11,021 nt of DNA from NCBI GenBank assembly GCA_963933055.1, contig CAWVSY010000080.1, positions 1-11,021 on the forward strand, read 5' to 3'. Source of the DNA: Oleispira sp963933055. GTDB lineage: Bacteria; Pseudomonadota; Gammaproteobacteria; Pseudomonadales; Oceanobacteraceae. The notes under the pieces were generated by a model. That model was not told the DNA's origin. It ran no database searches and saw only the letters and a list, made by a program, of their open reading frames with translations. A program made the position numbers and the translations under genes. This document shows, one piece after another, positions 7,402 through 11,021 of this stretch (position 1 is its first letter; every line of letters starts with the position of its first letter).

Positions 7402-8406
7402 ATGACTGATTTAGAGAAAATTGCTGCGCAAGAGATAACCGAGCAGACAGCTACCAAGACAAAAGCACACCGCGCAGTACAAGGCGAAAAGTTGCGAGGC
7501 GCTGAAAAAGTAGCCCGTATACCGATAAAAGTAATTCCTACCGAAACCATGCCGCGTAAGCCTGACTGGATTCGAGTGCGCATCCCGGCATCGCCAAAAA
7601 TCAGCGAAATCAAACAGAAACTGCGTAAGCACAAACTGCATACTGTATGTGAAGAAGCAAACTGCCCGAACTTAGGCGAATGCTTTGGTGGCGGAACAGC
7701 CACCTTTATGATTATGGGTGATATCTGCACACGACGCTGCCCATTCTGCGACGTTGCTCATGGCCGTCCGAATGAACTCAACAAAGACGAACCCAAAAGC
7801 TTAGCCATTGCGATCGCCGACATGAAACTGAAGTACGTTGTAATCACCTCGGTAGATCGTGATGATTTACGGGATGGCGGTGCTCAACACTTTGTTGACT
7901 GTATTCGAGAAACTCGCGCGCTTAGCCCAACCATTGAAATCGAAGTATTGGTTCCTGACTTCCGTGGCCGTATGGACGTAGCCTTAGCGATTATGGAAGA
8001 TAACGTCCCCGACGTATTCAACCATAACTTAGAAACTGTACCGCGCTTGTACAAAGAATCGCGCCCGGGTTCAGACTATAAATGGTCATTAGAATTATTA
8101 CAGAAATACAAAGAACGCTGCCCTCAAGTGAAAACCAAATCAGGCATTATGCTCGGTTTAGGTGAAACTGACGAAGAAGTGATCGAAGTGATGAAAGATC
8201 TGCGTGAACATAACGTTGATATGATTACTTTAGGACAATACTTACAGCCAAGTAAAAACCACTTACCGGTTGATCGTTTTGTCACCCCAGAAGCGTTTGA
8301 TGAGCTTGGAAGAATCGCGACAGAGCTAGGGTTCAAACACGTTGCTAGCGGCCCAATGGTTCGATCTTCATACCATGCCGACCAGCAAGCCCATGGGGAA
8401 TTCTAG
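7402..8406 (+). CDS. lipA: LipA, lipoyl synthase (radical SAM)
   Basis: Inserts two sulfur atoms into protein-bound octanoyl chains to form lipoyl groups. The 334-residue protein carries both iron-sulfur sites: the auxiliary cluster cysteines in CEEANCPNLGEC (Cys83, Cys88, Cys94), which is the sulfur donor, and the radical-SAM CxxxCxxC in CTRRCPFC (Cys109, Cys113, Cys116). The C-terminal RSSY motif (321-324) supplies the serine ligand of the auxiliary cluster. TSVDRDDLRDGGAQHF and VFNHNLETVPRLY are further family blocks. The N terminus is slightly longer than E. coli LipA (321). ATG 7402 is preferred, with TAGGTG just upstream; a GTG two codons earlier at 7396 is also possible. The C terminus ends HGEF, shorter than in E. 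coli. Probably transcribed with lipB. Confidence 0.97.
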   Translation: MTDLEKIAAQEITEQTATKTKAHRAVQGEKLRGAEKVARIPIKVIPTETMPRKPDWIRVRIPASPKISEIKQKLRKHKLHTVCEEANCPNLGECFGGGTATFMIMGDICTRRCPFCDVAHGRPNELNKDEPKSLAIAIADMKLKYVVITSVDRDDLRDGGAQHFVDCIRETRALSPTIEIEVLVPDFRGRMDVALAIMEDNVPDVFNHNLETVPRLYKESRPGSDYKWSLELLQKYKERCPQVKTKSGIMLGLGETDEEVIEVMKDLREHNVDMITLGQYLQPSKNHLPVDRFVTPEAFDELGRIATELGFKHVASGPMVRSSYHADQQAHGEF

Positions 8407-8416
8407 TCTTTAAATC

Positions 8417-8449
8417 TGATTAGGCCTTTTTTAAAATCAGGCCTAATCA
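8417..8449. terminator. Inverted repeat between convergent lipA and the H1-like gene
   Basis: TGATTAGGCCT (8417-8427) and AGGCCTAATCA (8439-8449) form a perfect 11-bp stem around an 11-base T/A-rich loop. It sits in the 64-base gap between two convergent genes, where a bidirectional transcription end is expected. Neither strand shows a proper T-run right after the stem (the + strand continues AAAAAC), so it is not a textbook intrinsic terminator; it may act as a 3' end-stabilising hairpin or a non-canonical terminator. Confidence 0.5.
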
Positions 8450-8470
8450 AAAACAAGCCTAGTTAAGTGC

Positions 8471-8920
8471 TTACTTTTTTACTACGGCTGCTTTAGGCGC
8501 AGCTTTTGTCTTAGGCGCAGCTTTTGTCTTAGGTGCCGCCTTTGCTTTAGTAACCGCCTTTGCTTTAGACACCGCTTTGGCTTTAGAAACCGCCTTTTTG
8601 ATCGTTTGTTTTTCCGCTTTTTTTACAGCTTTCTTCTCAGACTTCTTTACTTTATCTTTAGCCGCTTGTTTTTTCGCTTTCTTTTGTACCGTTTTCTTAG
8701 CCGCTTTCTTTTGCGCTACTTTTTTAGCCTTGGCCTGATTAAGCTTAAGAACGGCTTCTTCTAATTGCTTTAACGCTTTCTTCGCTTCTTGCTCAGCATC
8801 TTGTGATTTCTCTAAAGCTTTTTGAGCCTTCTTAGACGCTTTCTTAGCCATAGCCGTTGAATTTTTAACGGCTTTTTGGCTTTTCTTAATCAGCGTTTCT
8901 AGCGTATTATTTTCTTTCAT
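8471..8920 (-). CDS. Lysine/alanine-rich histone-H1-like protein (AlgP/PhaF-tail type)
   Basis: A 149-residue polycation with about 50 Lys and 34 Ala, no Arg and no Phe, Tyr or Trp. Residues 1-62 (up to KLNQAK) have heptad-like Ala/Leu spacing with mixed Glu and Lys, suggesting a coiled coil or long helix. From about 63 on it is a highly basic tail, ending in six hexapeptide units of the types KAVSKA, KAVTKA and KAAPKT (about 108-143). Such tails occur in bacterial H1-like proteins (AlgP of Pseudomonas) and in the DNA-binding tail of the phasin PhaF, and bind DNA or other polyanions. An exact orthologue cannot be named from sequence alone because composition dominates. AGGA at 8928-8931 is placed seven bases before the ATG. 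It follows ppk2 by 33 bases on the same strand, probably as one operon, which suggests a link to polyphosphate. Confidence 0.82.
   Translation of the reverse strand: MKENNTLETLIKKSQKAVKNSTAMAKKASKKAQKALEKSQDAEQEAKKALKQLEEAVLKLNQAKAKKVAQKKAAKKTVQKKAKKQAAKDKVKKSEKKAVKKAEKQTIKKAVSKAKAVSKAKAVTKAKAAPKTKAAPKTKAAPKAAVVKK
8493..8600 (-). repeat. Six 18-bp tandem units in the H1-like gene
   Basis: The units start at 8493, 8511, 8529, 8547, 8565 and 8583, each beginning TTAG on the + strand. The first two are identical and the others diverge. Being a multiple of three, gain or loss of units would keep the frame and only change the length of the basic tail. Confidence 0.85.
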
Positions 8921-8953
8921 GTGTACATCCTATTTTAGAGATTCAAGTAAAAA

Positions 8954-9832
8954 TTACTTATTATCGTTATACAAATTATTTGGAGAGCCAACAATCAAAG
9001 GGTCGGGGGAACCAACAACACGATCGTCCTTACCTGGATAATCTAACGTCGACAAAAAATGACGCATGCAATTAATTCGACCGCGCTTCTTGTCATCAGA
9101 ACGAATGATAGTCCACGGCGCATCATTAGTATGAGTATGGAACATCATATTATCTTTGGCTTTGCTGTAATCATCCCAGCGCTCTAAAGAAGCCATATCA
9201 ATTGGGCTCAGCTTCCATTGCTTCAGTGGATCTTTTTGACGAGATTTAAAACGATTAAACTGCTCAGTGCGGCTAGCCGAAAACCAATACTTAAAAACAA
9301 TAATGCCGCTATTAACCAGCATGCGCTCTAAATCTGGAGTCTGTCTTAAGAATTCTAAATACTCCTGATCGCTACAAAAGCCCATAACCTTTTCAACACC
9401 AGCACGGTTATACCAAGAGCGGTCAAAAAGAATAATTTCACCCTTGCTCGGTAAATGCTGAATATAGCGCTGAAAATACCACTGATTTCGCTCTCTAGCG
9501 TTAGGCTTCTCTAAGGCAATGACATGAGCACCACGAGGATTAAGATGCTCCATAAAACGCTTAATCGTACCGCCTTTACCGGCGGCATCACGACCTTCAA
9601 ATATAATCACGACGCGTTGCTTGGTTTCTTTCACCCAATTTTGCATTTTCAGCAGCTCAATTTGCAACTCATGCTTCTGTTGCTCATAGTCCAGCACATC
9701 CATCTTCTTTTCGTAGGGATAGCTGCCATCTGCATTCCACGGAATTTTTTTATTCTTCGCATTAAGATCAAAAATAATTTTATTGTCTTTTTTAGTAGCG
9801 TTGTTCGGTTTGTTTTTACTATTTTTACTCAC
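8954..9832 (-). CDS. ppk2: Polyphosphate kinase 2 family protein
   Basis: PPK2 enzymes transfer phosphate between inorganic polyphosphate and nucleotides, usually regenerating nucleoside triphosphates from diphosphates. The 292-residue protein has a Lys/Asn-rich start (1-30), then the P-loop-kinase-like core: Walker A as FEGRDAAGKGGTIKR (Lys86), PNARERNQWYFQRYIQHLP, Walker B/lid FDRSWYNRAGVE (Asp137, Arg138), KYWFSASRTEQ, and LSPIDMASLERWDDYSKAKD. The order and length fit the single-domain PPK2 (P. aeruginosa/SMc02148-like) group; the ADP or GDP preference cannot be read with certainty. The start is GTG at 9830-9832, supported by a strong AGGAG. The C-terminal tail repeats VGSP twice. It lies upstream of the H1-like gene on the same strand and is divergent from a LysR regulator. 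Confidence 0.94.
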   Translation of the reverse strand: MSKNSKNKPNNATKKDNKIIFDLNAKNKKIPWNADGSYPYEKKMDVLDYEQQKHELQIELLKMQNWVKETKQRVVIIFEGRDAAGKGGTIKRFMEHLNPRGAHVIALEKPNARERNQWYFQRYIQHLPSKGEIILFDRSWYNRAGVEKVMGFCSDQEYLEFLRQTPDLERMLVNSGIIVFKYWFSASRTEQFNRFKSRQKDPLKQWKLSPIDMASLERWDDYSKAKDNMMFHTHTNDAPWTIIRSDDKKRGRINCMRHFLSTLDYPGKDDRVVGSPDPLIVGSPNNLYNDNK

Positions 9833-9837
9833 GCTTT

Positions 9838-9842
9838 CTCCT
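9838..9842 (-). promoter_or_regulatory. Shine-Dalgarno site deciding the GTG start of ppk2
   Basis: CTCCT on the + strand reads AGGAG on the coding strand, five bases before GTG. It is one of the strongest ribosome sites in the window. Confidence 0.75.
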
Positions 9843-9911
9843 GCTGAATCTGAAATGATAAATATTAACGGCTGGTGAGTAATGCACCCTGTTAGCCTGA
9901 ATCCTATGTTA

Positions 9912-9939
9912 TTGATTATGGATGCATACTTAGTATAAT
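9912..9939 (+). promoter_or_regulatory. Candidate sigma70 promoter of the lysR-type gene
   Basis: TTGATT (9912-9917) and a perfect TATAAT (9934-9939) are separated by 16 bases, placing a start near 9946 and a leader of about 36 bases. An ATACT-T-AGTAT dyad (9926-9936) overlaps the -10 box, a position suited to repression, for example autoregulation. No equally good promoter for ppk2 on the opposite strand was found by eye. Confidence 0.55.
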
Positions 9940-9981
9940 GAAAATCGTATTAACTTATCCTTGGAATAGCTTTTAATTATA

Positions 9982-10869
9982 ATGATGAACCTCACCCAAT
10001 TAACACTATTTCGCGACATCGCAAGAGAACTCAGCTTCGTAAAAGTTGCACAGCAAAACCACATCTCTCAACCTGCGGTGAGTGTTCACATAAAAAAACT
10101 TGAACATGAGCTAGGTAAAAAATTACTAACGCGTACACCTCATAATATTCAGCTAACCCCAGAAGGAGTCATCATCCTTGCAGATGTCAAAAAAATTCTA
10201 TATCTATGCGACAATCTTAAAATAAGCTCAAACTATCAGCACGAAACGATGGAAGGCAACATACGGATTGCCGCCATTCACAGTGTTGGCATGTATGAAA
10301 TAGGCGACTTCCTTTCAACGTTCATGAAATCTTATCCAAAAATACACATACACTTAGAGTTTAGACGCTCTGATGAAATTTATTCGCTGCTATTGACAGA
10401 AAGAATTGATATTGGCGTAGTTGCTTATCCAGAAAAACGAACCCGTATTGAAGCCCTGCCACTAGGCCAAGACGAACTGGTTTTAATTGTTGATAAAAAC
10501 CATCCTCTGTGGGGTAAAAAATCAATCAAACTAGAAGACATCAATAACGAACCTTTTGTCGCCTTTGAAGAAGGAATCCCTACCAGAGAAGCCATTGATC
10601 AGATGCTTATAGAGAAGGGCGTAGATATAGACATTAGAATGACGAACGATAATATTTATACACTCAAAAGAGTCGTTGCTGCAGGCATTGGGGTATCAAT
10701 TGTACCAACCAGTTCCGTTGATGAAGAAGTATCGAACGGCCTGCTTTGTCGAGTGAAAATTAGAGATATTAATCTATATCGTCCGCTCTCGTTATTAAAA
10801 TTAAAGAAAAATGCTCTAAGCCCACCCACAGAACTATTTGTCGAGCAGCTTATAAAATTTAATGCTTAG
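9982..10869 (+). CDS. LysR-type transcriptional regulator
   Basis: The 295-residue protein has the LTTR layout: N-terminal winged helix-turn-helix (about 4-62; LTLFRDIARELSFVKVAQ followed by SQPAVSVHIKKLEHELGKKLL), a linker helix, and a type-2 periplasmic-binding-protein-like effector domain (about 92-293) with DIGVVAYP and the VAAGIGVSIVP segment. The GNIRIAAIHSVGMYEI start of the effector domain recalls the CysB/CbbR-like branch, but the ligand cannot be predicted. It diverges from ppk2, and LTTRs often control the divergent neighbour, so ppk2 and the H1-like gene are candidate targets by inference. ATG 9982 is directly followed by a second ATG; neither has a good Shine-Dalgarno sequence. 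The gene looks somewhat more A/T-rich than the cell-wall genes, which might reflect separate acquisition. Confidence 0.92.
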   Translation: MMNLTQLTLFRDIARELSFVKVAQQNHISQPAVSVHIKKLEHELGKKLLTRTPHNIQLTPEGVIILADVKKILYLCDNLKISSNYQHETMEGNIRIAAIHSVGMYEIGDFLSTFMKSYPKIHIHLEFRRSDEIYSLLLTERIDIGVVAYPEKRTRIEALPLGQDELVLIVDKNHPLWGKKSIKLEDINNEPFVAFEEGIPTREAIDQMLIEKGVDIDIRMTNDNIYTLKRVVAAGIGVSIVPTSSVDEEVSNGLLCRVKIRDINLYRPLSLLKLKKNALSPPTELFVEQLIKFNA

Positions 10870-11021
10870 ATATGTTGATGCTCAGATATTTAAACATCGA
10901 TGGGGCTAATAACTCAGCGGCCTCCTGGATGATTAATAAAGTTTAGTAAGTAAAAGGGGTTCGCCTATCAGTATTTTGATCTATTCTTAAGTTATTGAAA
11001 AATATAAGAAATATTGCTGAG
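10870..11021. other. Gene-free end of the window
   Basis: About 150 A/T-rich bases follow the LysR gene. I see no coding frame of note, no stem with a T-run and no convincing promoter with proper spacing. Confidence 0.6.

Noticed and set aside
9524..9847. 107-codon open frame on the + strand across the ppk2 start
   Set aside because: Its hydrophobic composition follows from being antisense to the ppk2 coding frame; no independent motif or ribosome site supports it.
9870..9897. Nested GGCT-GGTG...CACC-CTGTT-AGCC stem in the ppk2 leader as a possible riboswitch
   Set aside because: Only two 4-bp arms with an asymmetric bulge; no riboswitch class is recognised and the ppk2 transcript start is unknown.

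Overview
The window looks like chromosome of a gammaproteobacterium, most likely from the Pseudomonadales/Oceanospirillales side. The gene order rlmH - mrdA - rodA - mltB/sltB1 - rlpA - dacA - ybeD - lipB - lipA is the classic gammaproteobacterial cell-elongation and lipoate cluster. A secreted MltB-family enzyme between rodA and rlpA is, from memory, the Pseudomonas-type arrangement rather than the enteric one. The DNA is moderately AT-rich. No tRNA, rRNA, IS element, CRISPR array or phage gene is visible.

Positions 1-6277 hold a peptidoglycan module on the + strand. The tail of rlmH is followed by the elongasome pair PBP2 (mrdA, transpeptidase) and RodA (SEDS glycosyltransferase). Next come an MltB-family lytic transglycosylase, the septal lipoprotein RlpA (DPBB plus SPOR) and the D,D-carboxypeptidase PBP5/6 (dacA). 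Together they make, cut and trim the wall. A perfect 10-bp hairpin followed by a T-run lies inside the first codons of rlpA, between mltB and the rest of rlpA, and looks like an intrinsic terminator or attenuator. A second pair of inverted repeats with the same CTGATCA/TGATCAG core lies between rlpA and dacA, next to a candidate dacA promoter.

Positions 6324-8406 carry ybeD (DUF493), lipB and lipA, which make the lipoyl cofactor: LipB transfers octanoate from ACP and LipA inserts the two sulfurs. ybeD and lipB overlap by one base. An 11-bp inverted repeat separates lipA from the convergent gene that follows.

Positions 8471-10869 are the accessory-looking part. A class-2 polyphosphate kinase gene (ppk2) and, 33 bases downstream, a small lysine/alanine-rich histone-H1-like (AlgP/PhaF-tail type) protein gene form a probable minus-strand operon. 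A LysR-type regulator diverges from it across a 149-base intergenic region. That region contains a good sigma70-type promoter for the regulator with a dyad overlapping its -10 box. The H1-like gene ends in six 18-bp tandem units. The pairing of a polyphosphate enzyme with a polycationic protein is the most suggestive biology here. Every protein nevertheless belongs to a recognisable family, and I see no clearly new multi-gene system. The last ~150 bases show no gene.
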